Source of the DNA: Brevundimonas vesicularis
GTDB taxonomy: Bacteria > Pseudomonadota > Alphaproteobacteria > Caulobacterales > Caulobacteraceae
NCBI RefSeq assembly: GCF_014204545.1
Contig: NZ_JACHLJ010000001.1
Span: 124,001 to 188,000, forward strand
DNA: 64,000 bases
Direction: 5' to 3'
The notes beneath the pieces were generated by a model. That model saw nothing but the letters and a program-made list of their open reading frames with translations, did not search any database and was not told where the DNA came from. Position 1 is the stretch's first letter. Every line of letters starts with the position of its first letter. Shown one piece after another: positions 25,772 through 32,340 of the stretch. The translations under genes were made by a program, and so were the position numbers.

Positions 25772-26037
25772 CCCGACACAAACAGAGGGCGATCCCCTTG
25801 GCGGAGGGGCGGTGGCTGTTTCGTCGCCTCTACGCCTTCGCCGTCAGCGCGGGACTGTGGGTGCTGTTGATGCGCACGGTCGGGCGGATGCCGGCTGAGA
25901 CGCTGCCTAGGATCACGGACGGGCTGATGGGACTGCTGGCCCTGATCCTGGTGCTCTATCTGGTGGCGCCGACCGCCCAGCAGTTGATCACCCTGATCGC
26001 CACCGCAAGGCTGCGGATCGACGGAGGCCGACCATGA
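25768..26037 (+). CDS. Holin-like small membrane protein
   Basis: An 89-residue protein with two membrane helices (about 22-40, AFAVSAGLWVLLMRTV; about 52-72, GLMGLLALILVLYLVAPTA) and a basic N-terminus, the size and topology of a class II holin. It lies directly before the M15 endolysin with an ATGA overlap, which supports the call. Family not recognised by sequence. Confidence 0.65.
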   Translation: MTRHKQRAIPLAEGRWLFRRLYAFAVSAGLWVLLMRTVGRMPAETLPRITDGLMGLLALILVLYLVAPTAQQLITLIATARLRIDGGRP

Positions 26038-26417
26038 GCTTTCGTCTGTCCAGCCGGTCGCGCGCGCGGCTGATCGGCGTGCAGCCGGCCCTGATTGCGG
26101 TGGTCGAGGCGGCCTTCACCCGCACGCCGGTGGACTTCATGATCACCGAGGGGCTGCGCACGGCCGAACGTCAGGCCGCGCTGATCAAGGCGGGCGCCAG
26201 CCGCACGACGCGCTCGCGCCATCTGACGGGCCATGCCGTCGATGTCGCCGCCCTGGTCGAAGGGCAGGTGCGATGGGACTGGCCCCTGTATCGCCGGATC
26301 GCCGAGGCGTTCAAGGCGGCGGCGCTCGACCTGAAGACGCCGCTGATCTGGGGCGGGGACTGGAAGACGCTGCGGGACGGTCCGCATTTCGAGCTGGATC
26401 GAAAGGCCTTTCCATGA
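26034..26417 (+). CDS. M15 family peptidoglycan endopeptidase (endolysin)
   Basis: A 127-residue M15C (VanY/L-Ala-D-Glu peptidase, phage T5 Lys-like) enzyme. Motifs: ITEGLRTAERQAALIKAG, SRHLTGHAVDVAA with zinc His and Asp (about 62-74), and GGDWKTLRDGPHFEL with the catalytic Asp and third zinc His (about 106-120). It cleaves the peptide stem of murein for lysis. No signal peptide, so it needs the holin-like protein just upstream. Confidence 0.93.
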   Translation: MSFRLSSRSRARLIGVQPALIAVVEAAFTRTPVDFMITEGLRTAERQAALIKAGASRTTRSRHLTGHAVDVAALVEGQVRWDWPLYRRIAEAFKAAALDLKTPLIWGGDWKTLRDGPHFELDRKAFP

Positions 26418-26893
26418 GCGCCGGATCGATACTGCGGGCGCTAACGCCGCTCGGCTGGCTGGCGGCCGCTGGGACAGCGCTGGCGCTGGGGTTCGTGCTG
26501 CTCGGCGGGCTCGGCTTTCGCTGGGACCCGTTGAACCTGCAGCACAAGCGTCTGGAGGCCGCCCGCACTCAGGTGCGGGATGCGACTGCCGTGGCGGCGG
26601 CGCAGGCTGACGCCCGACGCATCGAAGCCGAAGGCGCCGCGGCTCAGGCCCGGCGCGTCGATCACTATCACCACATGACGGGGGCGGCTGACCGGGCGAC
26701 CACGGCCGCCGTCGCCCAGGCCAGGAGCGCCGACGATGCCGATCAACCCTTGGAGAACCGCCGTGCTGATCGCCTGCGCGACCATGACGGCGAACTGTGC
26801 CGCATCGCCCCCGATCTCGCCGGTTGCGCCGGCGCGACTGGTCTTGCCGGAGGCGGCGACACGGCCGTGCGTGCTGGCCACCCTGCCGGCTGA
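26414..26893 (+). CDS. Rz-like inner-membrane spanin candidate
   Basis: A 159-residue protein with an N-terminal membrane helix (LGWLAAAGTALALGFVLLGGLGF, about 14-36) followed by a long Ala/Gln/Arg-rich helix (about 45-120) that fits a periplasmic coiled coil. Position after the endolysin and the presence of a second frame embedded in its 3' end match the Rz/Rz1 arrangement. ATGA overlap with the endolysin. Family assignment is by architecture, not residue motifs. Confidence 0.65.
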   Translation: MSAGSILRALTPLGWLAAAGTALALGFVLLGGLGFRWDPLNLQHKRLEAARTQVRDATAVAAAQADARRIEAEGAAAQARRVDHYHHMTGAADRATTAAVAQARSADDADQPLENRRADRLRDHDGELCRIAPDLAGCAGATGLAGGGDTAVRAGHPAG

Positions 26894-27035
26894 ACCGACG
26901 GCCGGCGATCTGGACGCAGCCTATCTTCTGCGCGGCGCCCAGATCGTGGCTTGCGACGGGGCGCGGCGGTTGGCGGTCGAGACCCTGTTGGCCGAACGCG
27001 CGATGCAGGACGCGCAGGTGCGACGCCGCGACTGA
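26736..27035 (+). CDS. Rz1-like outer-membrane lipoprotein spanin candidate, embedded in Rz frame
   Basis: A 99-residue protein starting inside the Rz-like gene in another frame and running 142 bases past it. The N-terminus has a short basic-hydrophobic stretch with LIAC (Cys14) and a second Cys in TANC (Cys21), either a possible lipidation site, then a Pro-rich segment (SPPISPVAPARLVLPEA) typical of Rz1. The embedded layout is the classic o-spanin arrangement. Lipobox quality is moderate. Confidence 0.6.
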   Translation: MPINPWRTAVLIACATMTANCAASPPISPVAPARLVLPEAATRPCVLATLPAEPTAGDLDAAYLLRGAQIVACDGARRLAVETLLAERAMQDAQVRRRD

Positions 27036-27161
27036 CGCCCTGCAAAAACGACTCGGCAACTTCTGCCGCCTGGTGTGCAGGCTTGCCGGGTCGTTTCGCA
27101 AACCGCCGGGATAAGGCCAATGAAATCAGTGTCGGCGTCTGGCCGGCATCGCTTTTTGGAC

Positions 27162-27177
27162 TGGCCCCGCCCTTGCT
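27162..27177 (+). promoter_or_regulatory. Sigma-54 promoter of flagellin 1
   Basis: TGGCCC, five bases, TTGCT: GG at 27163-27164 and GC at 27175-27176 are separated by exactly ten bases. Transcription should start about 12 bases on, at the first leader hairpin. The space 27036-27161 shows nothing else I recognise. Confidence 0.75.
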
Positions 27178-27189
27178 CTCCTAGAGACC

Positions 27190-27239
27190 GAGCAAAACGC
27201 TCCTGACGCTAAAATGGCGTCGGACATCACACGAAGTGA
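27190..27239 (+). promoter_or_regulatory. Three-hairpin flagellin leader RNA (copy 1)
   Basis: Hairpin 1 GAGC-AAAAC-GCTC at 27190-27202; hairpin 2 with stem GACGC/GCGTC and loop TAAAATG at 27203-27223; hairpin 3 TCAC-ACGAA-GTGA at 27227-27239. The same order occurs before flagellins 2-4. Probable post-transcriptional control element (see FlbT in Caulobacter). Confidence 0.75.
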
Positions 27240-27252
27240 ACAGGAAGCCAAA

Positions 27253-28071
27253 ATGGCTACGAGCATCAATACGAACTACGGCGCCGCTGTCGCGCTGCAA
27301 AACCTCAATGCGACCAACGCTATGTTGGAGCGCACGCAAAACCGTGTCTCGACGGGCCTGAAAGTGGGCTCGGCCAAGGACAACGGCGCGATCTACGCCA
27401 TCGCGACGACCCAGCGCGCCAACATGGGCGCCATGGATGCGGTTCGGAATTCACTTCAGCGCGGACAGTCGATCGTCGATGTGGCCCTGGCCGCAGGCGA
27501 CACCATCACCGCCGCCCTGGAAGAGATGAAGTCGCTGGCCGTCAGCATCCAATCCTCGGTCGCCGGCTCGGCTTCGGAAATATCATACCTGGCTGATTTC
27601 AATGCCTTGGGCAAGGAAATCGATGCTGCTCTGAAGGGCGCGACCTTCGATGGCGTGAACCTGTGGAACACCACCACGGCCACCAATATCACCACCAACG
27701 TCAGCGGCGGCACCTACCAGATCGGCTTCGGCACGGTGGACAAGGCTGCGGCCGCCCCGATCACGGCCGTCTCGGCGGGTGGTGCCGGCCGAACTGGGGC
27801 CACGACCACTATCGTCGATGCGGCCATCGCTGAGATCACCGCTGACCTGGCCACGATCGGAACCCAGTCCAAGTCGGTCGGGCGTCAACTGACCTTCGTT
27901 AACAAGCTGCAGGACGCGACCGAGGCCGGCATCGGCAACCTGGTCGATGCAGACCTGGCCAAGGAAAGCGCCAAGCTGACCGCCTTGCAAACCAAGCAGC
28001 AACTCGGCGTGCAGGCGCTGTCGATCGCAAACCAGAGCAGCTCGATCCTGCTGAGCCTGTTCCGCAACTAA
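27253..28071 (+). CDS. Flagellin 1
   Basis: A 272-residue filament subunit. The N-terminal D0/D1 (about 1-140; SINTNYGAAVALQNLN, RVSTGLKVGSAKDNGA) and C-terminal D1/D0 (about 190-272; QLTFVNKLQDATEAGIGNL, GVQALSIANQSSSILLSLF) are intact, joined by a short variable middle with no D2/D3 expansion, as in Caulobacter flagellins. ATG at 27253 follows AGGA; an upstream in-frame codon lies in the leader and is rejected. It has its own sigma-54 promoter. It differs from flagellins 2-4 in beginning MATS rather than MPS and ending in Asn. Confidence 0.95.
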   Translation: MATSINTNYGAAVALQNLNATNAMLERTQNRVSTGLKVGSAKDNGAIYAIATTQRANMGAMDAVRNSLQRGQSIVDVALAAGDTITAALEEMKSLAVSIQSSVAGSASEISYLADFNALGKEIDAALKGATFDGVNLWNTTTATNITTNVSGGTYQIGFGTVDKAAAAPITAVSAGGAGRTGATTTIVDAAIAEITADLATIGTQSKSVGRQLTFVNKLQDATEAGIGNLVDADLAKESAKLTALQTKQQLGVQALSIANQSSSILLSLFRN

Positions 28072-28141
28072 GCATGCCACTGGGCTGAACGCTTCGCCTT
28101 TCGACGTGTGGTCACCACGCGCAGGCGCAGACCAACTCGAC

Positions 28142-28197
28142 GTGCACCCGGCAAATCTTGCCTAATGCACGAAAAAGCCCGGCAAGAGTTGCCGGGC
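28142..28197. terminator. Two tandem hairpins after flagellin 1
   Basis: 28142-28170 forms GTGCA/TGCAC enclosing GGCAA-ATC-TTGCC. 28177-28197 forms a 9-bp stem GCCCGGCAA/TTGCCGGGC with loop GAG. The second has no T-run on the plus strand, but on the minus strand it is followed by TTTTTCGTGC, an ideal terminator pointing against the flagellins. Together they probably end the flagellin 1 transcript. Confidence 0.6.
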
Positions 28198-28266
28198 CGG
28201 AAGGAGGGTGAATCAAAGGTAAACCCATAAAATCAGTTAGTTGTGGGCTTTTGCACGGATCAGGAA

Positions 28267-28282
28267 TGGCCCGGCAATTGCT
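28267..28282 (+). promoter_or_regulatory. Sigma-54 promoter of flagellin 2
   Basis: TGGCCC, five bases, TTGCT with GG at 28268-28269 and GC at 28280-28281, ten bases apart. The start site should fall at the first leader hairpin about 13 bases downstream. Confidence 0.78.
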
Positions 28283-28293
28283 TCTTACTTACC

Positions 28294-28342
28294 GAGCAAA
28301 AAGCTCCTGGCGGCAAAACGACGCCGGAAATCACTGAAGTGA
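28294..28342 (+). promoter_or_regulatory. Three-hairpin flagellin leader RNA (copy 2)
   Basis: Hairpin 1 GAGC-AAAAA-GCTC (28294-28306); hairpin 2 CTGGCG/CGCCGG with an AAAAC-containing loop (28307-28327); hairpin 3 TCAC-TGAA-GTGA (28331-28342). Stem bases differ from the other copies while pairing is kept. Confidence 0.75.
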
Positions 28343-28358
28343 ACAAGGAAGGCCAGAA

Positions 28359-29162
28359 ATGCCCAGCATCAACACGAACTACGGCGCTGCAGTCGCCCTG
28401 CAGAGCTTGAACAAAACCAACGCCCAGCTGGAAACCACCCAAAACCGGATCAATACCGGCATGAAGGTGTCTTCAGCCAAGGACAACGGTGCGATTTTCG
28501 CCATCGCCACCCAGCAGCGCGCCAACGCGGGTGCTCAAGATGCGGTTCGCAACTCCTTGCAGCGTGCCCAATCAATCGTTGATGTAGCTTTGGCTGCCGG
28601 CGATACAATCACGTCCGCTTTGGAAGAGCAGAAGGCGCTGGCGGTCAACATCGCCTCATCAACTGGTTCGGCGCAGGCGGCCTATCTCGCGGACTATAAC
28701 GCATTGGGAACCGAAATCGCGAGCGCCTTGGCGGGTGCAAGCTTCGACGGCGCGAACCTGTTCGCGGCGACAAGTGCGACAGGAGCGATTACGGCGCAGA
28801 CTGCGCCTGGATCGACCTTCACGCTAAAAGCCGCGAGCACGGCCGCGACGACCGTGGCGACAACGACGGCGGCTGCCACCGGCGACGCTGCAACGCTCTC
28901 GGCGACTGTGGACGGGGCCATCACGGCTTTCACTGCGGTGCTGGCGGATTTTGGCACCAAGTCAAAATCACTGGGACGCAGCATCACCTTCGTCAACAAG
29001 CTGCAAGACGCGATGGAGGCGGGTGTTGGCAACTTGGTCGACGCTGACTTGGCAAAAGAGAGCGCACGACTGACGGCTTTGCAAACCAAGCAACAGCTGG
29101 GTGTGCAAGCGCTGTCGATCGCCAACCAAGGCAGCTCGATCCTGCTGAGCCTATTCCGTTAA
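28359..29162 (+). CDS. Flagellin 2
   Basis: A 267-residue flagellin beginning MPSINTNYGAAVALQSLNKT. D0/D1 halves match flagellins 3 and 4 closely; the middle (about 145-195) is Ala/Thr-rich (TTVATTTAAATGDAATLS). The C-terminus LSIANQGSSILLSLFR is the usual export-chaperone end. Own sigma-54 promoter and three-hairpin leader; ribosome site AAGGAAGG. Codon use is less GC-biased than in flagellins 3 and 4, hinting at a different expression level or age. Cell-surface filament after type III export. Confidence 0.95.
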   Translation: MPSINTNYGAAVALQSLNKTNAQLETTQNRINTGMKVSSAKDNGAIFAIATQQRANAGAQDAVRNSLQRAQSIVDVALAAGDTITSALEEQKALAVNIASSTGSAQAAYLADYNALGTEIASALAGASFDGANLFAATSATGAITAQTAPGSTFTLKAASTAATTVATTTAAATGDAATLSATVDGAITAFTAVLADFGTKSKSLGRSITFVNKLQDAMEAGVGNLVDADLAKESARLTALQTKQQLGVQALSIANQGSSILLSLFR

Positions 29163-29165
29163 GGC

Positions 29166-29199
29166 CCTTGGCCCGATCGCTAAGGCGGTCGGGCCAAGG
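29166..29199 (+). terminator. Hairpin terminator of flagellin 2
   Basis: A perfect 11-bp stem, CCTTGGCCCGA at 29166-29176 with its complement at 29189-29199, starting four bases past the stop. No T-run follows, so termination may be partial. Confidence 0.6.
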
Positions 29200-29238
29200 C
29201 CGCATCTGATCGGTCGTCGGTTCCCGGCGCCCGGACCT

Positions 29239-29286
29239 GAGCAAAATGCTCACCCCGGCAAAACGCCAGGGGATCTCACGAAGTGA
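29239..29286 (+). promoter_or_regulatory. Three-hairpin flagellin leader RNA (copy 3)
   Basis: Hairpin 1 GAGC-AAAAT-GCTC (29239-29251); hairpin 2 CCCCGGC-AAAAC-GCC-A-GGGG (29253-29272, one bulged A); hairpin 3 TCAC-GAA-GTGA (29276-29286). No GG-N10-GC promoter lies at the matching distance upstream, unlike copies 1 and 2. Confidence 0.75.
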
Positions 29287-29301
29287 AAAGGAGGGCCAGA
29301 A

Positions 29302-30105
29302 ATGCCCAGCATCAACACGAACTACGGCGCTGCAGTCGCCCTGCAGAGCCTGAACAAGACCAACGCTCAGTTGGAGACGACCCAGACCCGGATCAGCACG
29401 GGTCTGAAAGTCTCCTCGGCCAAGGACAATGGCGCGATCTTCGCCATCGCCACCCAGCAGCGCGCCAACGCCGCCTCGCAAGACGCGGTTCGCAACTCGC
29501 TGCAACGCGGTCAGTCGATCGTCGACGTGGCCCTGGCGGCCGGCGACACCATCACCTCCGCCCTGGAAGAGATGAAGTCGCTGGCGGTTAACATCGCCTC
29601 ATCCACGGGCGCGGCGAAGACGGCCTATGAGGCCGACTTCACCGCATTAGGCAAGGAAATCAACGACGCGATCGCCGGCGCCAGCTTTGACGGGGTGAAC
29701 CTGTTGAACACGGCCGCAGGCACGACCACCGACGTTCAGACGGGTTCGGGCACTTATCGCCTGGGCACCGCCACGGCGGTCAGCGCGAACACCCAACTGG
29801 CGATGTTCACGGCGGCGACGCCGACCGTTGCAAACTACACCACCGCGAACGTCGATCTGGCGATCGCGGGCGTGACCAGCACCCTGGCCACCCTGGGCAC
29901 TCAGTCCAAGTCGGTCGGGCGTCAGATCACCTTCGTCAACAAGCTCCAGGATGCAATGGAAGCTGGCGTGGGCAATCTGGTGGACGCCGATCTGGCCAAG
30001 GAAAGCGCACGACTGACCGCCCTGCAAACCAAGCAACAGCTGGGCGTGCAGGCGCTGTCGATCGCCAACCAGGGCAGCTCGATCCTGCTGAGCCTCTTCC
30101 GCTAA
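29302..30105 (+). CDS. Flagellin 3
   Basis: A 267-residue flagellin, same start as flagellin 2 (MPSINTNYGAAVALQSLNKT) and same C-terminus (ALSIANQGSSILLSLFR). The variable middle (about 140-190) reads TAAGTTTDVQTGSGTYRLG. AGGAGGG precedes the ATG and the three-hairpin leader lies just upstream. With no clear sigma-54 site of its own it may depend on read-through from flagellin 2 or on an unrecognised promoter. Filament subunit. Confidence 0.95.
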   Translation: MPSINTNYGAAVALQSLNKTNAQLETTQTRISTGLKVSSAKDNGAIFAIATQQRANAASQDAVRNSLQRGQSIVDVALAAGDTITSALEEMKSLAVNIASSTGAAKTAYEADFTALGKEINDAIAGASFDGVNLLNTAAGTTTDVQTGSGTYRLGTATAVSANTQLAMFTAATPTVANYTTANVDLAIAGVTSTLATLGTQSKSVGRQITFVNKLQDAMEAGVGNLVDADLAKESARLTALQTKQQLGVQALSIANQGSSILLSLFR

Positions 30106-30147
30106 GGCCCGGAGACCTCGCCGTCACGGCGGCGGGGTCGAGGCCTT
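30104..30147 (+). terminator. Hairpin after flagellin 3
   Basis: An inner 9-bp stem (30115-30123 with 30130-30138, loop TCACGG) sits inside an outer AAGGCC/GGCCTT pair (30104-30109 with 30142-30147). No strong T-run; it lies just before leader copy 4, so attenuation rather than full termination is possible. Confidence 0.5.
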
Positions 30148-30154
30148 GAACCCC

Positions 30155-30201
30155 GAGCAAAACGCTCACCCCGGCAAAACGCCGGGGCTCTCACGAAGTG
30201 A
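30155..30201 (+). promoter_or_regulatory. Three-hairpin flagellin leader RNA (copy 4)
   Basis: Hairpin 1 GAGC-AAAAC-GCTC (30155-30167); hairpin 2 a perfect 7-bp stem CCCCGGC-AAAAC-GCCGGGG (30169-30187); hairpin 3 TCAC-GAA-GTGA (30191-30201), then AAAAGGAGGG. Both first hairpins present the same AAAAC pentaloop closed by GC pairs. Confidence 0.78.
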
Positions 30202-30216
30202 AAAGGAGGGCTAGAA

Positions 30217-30954
30217 ATGCCCAGCATCAATACGAACTACGGCGCCGCAGTCGCTCTGCAGAGCCTGAACAAGACCAGCCAACAGCTGGACACGACCCAA
30301 AACCGGATCAGCACCGGGATGAAGGTGTCGTCGGCGAAGGACAACGGTGCGATCTTCGCGATCGCCACGTCGCAACGCGCCAACGCCACCTCGCAGGACG
30401 CCGTTCGCGCCGGCCTGCAACGCACCCAGTCGATCACCGACGTGGCTCTGGCCGCCGGCGATTCCGTCACTTCCGCTCTGGAAGAGATGAAGTCGCTCGC
30501 CGTCAACATCGCCTCATCGACCGGCGCGGCGCAGACGGCCTATCTGGCCGACTACAACGCTCTGGGTTTGGAAGTCGCCTCCGCGATCTCCGGCGCGACC
30601 TTCGATGGCGTGAACAGCCTGACGACTCTGGGTTCGAACGCGGCGATCACCGCCGTCAACACCGGCAGCATCACGGCCACCAACGCCACCACGGCGAACG
30701 TCGATGCCGCCATCGCGGCGACGACGACCGCCCTGGCGACGCTGGGCACCCAGTCCAAGTCGCTGGGCCGTCAGATCACCTTCGTCAACAAGCTTCAAGA
30801 CGCTCTTGAAGCCGGCGTGGGCAATCTGGTGGACGCCGATCTGGCCAAGGAAAGCGCCAAGCTGACCGCCCTGCAAACCAAGCAGCAGCTGGGCGTGCAG
30901 GCGTTGTCGATCGCCAACCAGGGCAGCTCGATCCTGCTGGGCCTGTTCCGATAA
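30217..30954 (+). CDS. Flagellin 4
   Basis: A 245-residue flagellin, the shortest of the set; the variable middle is reduced to about 35 residues (SLTTLGSNAAITAVNTGSI region). N- and C-terminal domains match flagellins 2 and 3, ending SIANQGSSILLGLFR. Leader copy 4 and AGGAGGG precede the ATG. A strong hairpin follows the stop. Filament subunit exported by the flagellar type III system. Confidence 0.95.
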   Translation: MPSINTNYGAAVALQSLNKTSQQLDTTQNRISTGMKVSSAKDNGAIFAIATSQRANATSQDAVRAGLQRTQSITDVALAAGDSVTSALEEMKSLAVNIASSTGAAQTAYLADYNALGLEVASAISGATFDGVNSLTTLGSNAAITAVNTGSITATNATTANVDAAIAATTTALATLGTQSKSLGRQITFVNKLQDALEAGVGNLVDADLAKESAKLTALQTKQQLGVQALSIANQGSSILLGLFR

Positions 30955-30962
30955 GACGCGCG

Positions 30963-30990
30963 GCCGGAGCGGTTTCGCGACCGCTCCGGC
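30963..30990 (+). terminator. Terminator of flagellin 4
   Basis: A perfect 10-bp stem, GCCGGAGCGG at 30963-30972 with its complement at 30981-30990 (loop TTTCGCGA), followed by a T-rich stretch (TGATCGTTCGTTTCTC). Confidence 0.8.
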
Positions 30991-31038
30991 TGATCGTTCG
31001 TTTCTCTAGAGGGCGCGGGACGACCTGCGTGTGGAGCC

Positions 31039-31320
31039 ATGACAGACAATGTCGCGAGATCAGTAAGCGTACCCCAGATTAGTCCCGTCCTGCCGGTCGC
31101 CGTACAGCCTACGACGCCGGCGCCGGCGGCCAAAAACGACAACCACGACGCCAGCCGCTTTCGACTGACCATCGAGGCCATGGGTGACAACCGCTTCGTT
31201 TACAAGGTCCGGGACCGGGTGACAGGGGAGGTGATCCGCCAGTTGCCGCGCGAGGACGTCGAGAAGCTGAACAGCGACCCAACCTATCGCGGAGGCCGTC
31301 TGGTCAATACCGCCGTCTGA
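31039..31320 (+). CDS. flaG: FlaG family flagellar protein
   Basis: A 93-residue protein with a disordered Pro/Ala-rich start (about 1-35) and the FlaG core: RFRLTIEAMGDNRFVYKVRD, then GEVIRQLPREDVEKL, the family signature 'V(I/V)RQ(I/L)P.E'. FlaG proteins influence filament length or assembly in other bacteria. It lies between flagellins 4 and 5, after the flagellin 4 terminator. Confidence 0.88.
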   Translation: MTDNVARSVSVPQISPVLPVAVQPTTPAPAAKNDNHDASRFRLTIEAMGDNRFVYKVRDRVTGEVIRQLPREDVEKLNSDPTYRGGRLVNTAV

Positions 31321-31389
31321 CCACAGGCAAGGGCTCCAACTCTTTGACGCCGCCGGCTTGCCGGGCGGCGCAATCATGGTTTCCGACGC

Positions 31390-31420
31390 ATTAACCATGT
31401 GATTACGACTCATGGTTAAT
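31390..31420. promoter_or_regulatory. Inverted pair of TTAACCAT sites (CtrA-type half-sites) before flagellin 5
   Basis: ATTAACCATG at 31390-31399 and CATGGTTAAT at 31411-31420 form a perfect 10-bp inverted repeat with an 11-base spacer. TTAACCAT is, from memory, a CtrA-associated half-site in Caulobacter. It lies 36 bases before the flagellin 5 start. Confidence 0.5.
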
Positions 31421-31455
31421 CCTGTAGCCCACAGAACGTCCGGGGGCTTGAAGCC

Positions 31456-32280
31456 ATGACCACCAGCATCCACACCAACACCTCGGCGATGATCGCCCTG
31501 CAGAATCTAAATCGCACCAACGACCAGTTGGCGGCGACGCAGAGCCGGGTGAACACGGGGCTGAAGGTTCAGGGGGCGCGCGACAACGCCGCGGTCTGGG
31601 CGGTGGCGCAAGGTCAGCGCGCCGACCGGGGATCGCTCGAAGCCGTCACCACCAGCCTGAACCGCGCGACGTCCATCGCCGACGTGTCGCTGGCGGCCGG
31701 CGAGCAGATCTCGGACATTCTTCTGGAGTTGAAGCAGAAGGCGACCGCAGCGGCGGACCCGAGCGCCAGCACCGCCACACGCACCTCCTACAACGATGAG
31801 TTCCAGGCGCTGTTGAGCTCAATCGACTCGTTCGCCAACAACGCCATCTTCGACGGCGCCAACATCCTGGACGGTTCGGCGACGACGACACTGAACTTCC
31901 TGGCCAGCGCCGACGGCGCAGAAACCATCGCGCTGGATCGTCAGGACCTGACCGTCGCCGGTCTGTCGCTGACCGGCACGACACTGACCAGCCAGGCCAA
32001 CGCCACGACGGCCCTTGCCGCCGTTAACGCCGCCATCGCCACCAGCAGTGCGCGTCTGGCCGAACTGGGCGCTCAGTCCAAGCAGATCGAGCGCCACACC
32101 ACCTATGTCGGCAAGCTGTCGGACGCGCTGGAAGCCGGCATCGGCAATCTGGTGGATGCAGACCTGGCCAAGGAAAGCGCTCGCCTTCAGGCCCTGCAGG
32201 TCCAGCAGCAGCTCGGTGTTCAGGCCCTGTCGATCGCCAACCAGGCGCCGCAGGTGATCCTGTCGCTGTTCAAGGGCTGA
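31456..32280 (+). CDS. Flagellin 5, divergent
   Basis: A 274-residue flagellin beginning TTSIHTNTSAMIALQNLNRT, clearly different from the MPSINTNYGAA set. The N-domain has RVNTGLKVQGARDNAAVWAV in place of SSAKDNGAIFAI, and the C-terminus is LSIANQAPQVILSLFKG. The middle carries an ILDGSATTTLNFLASADG segment. It lacks the three-hairpin leader and sigma-54 site and instead has a TTAACCAT inverted repeat upstream, so it is probably made at a different time, perhaps for the hook-proximal segment as with Caulobacter FljJ; that match is inference. Confidence 0.93.
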   Translation: MTTSIHTNTSAMIALQNLNRTNDQLAATQSRVNTGLKVQGARDNAAVWAVAQGQRADRGSLEAVTTSLNRATSIADVSLAAGEQISDILLELKQKATAAADPSASTATRTSYNDEFQALLSSIDSFANNAIFDGANILDGSATTTLNFLASADGAETIALDRQDLTVAGLSLTGTTLTSQANATTALAAVNAAIATSSARLAELGAQSKQIERHTTYVGKLSDALEAGIGNLVDADLAKESARLQALQVQQQLGVQALSIANQAPQVILSLFKG

Positions 32281-32289
32281 TCCGACAGC

Positions 32290-32304
32290 TTAACGGTTCC
32301 TTAT
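32290..32304 (+). promoter_or_regulatory. Near-CtrA box before the FlaEY-like gene
   Basis: TTAA, seven bases, TTAT: one mismatch from the TTAA-N7-TTAA consensus of CtrA, ending 36 bases before the start at 32341. Confidence 0.35.
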
Positions 32305-32340
32305 CGACGCCCGTCGCACGATAGGGTCGGAGCCGTCTGA

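Noticed and set aside
30155..30187. Leader hairpins 1 and 2 of flagellin 4 read as a terminator of flagellin 3
   Set aside because: No T-run follows, they lie just before a ribosome site, and the same set recurs before flagellin 1, which has no flagellin upstream.
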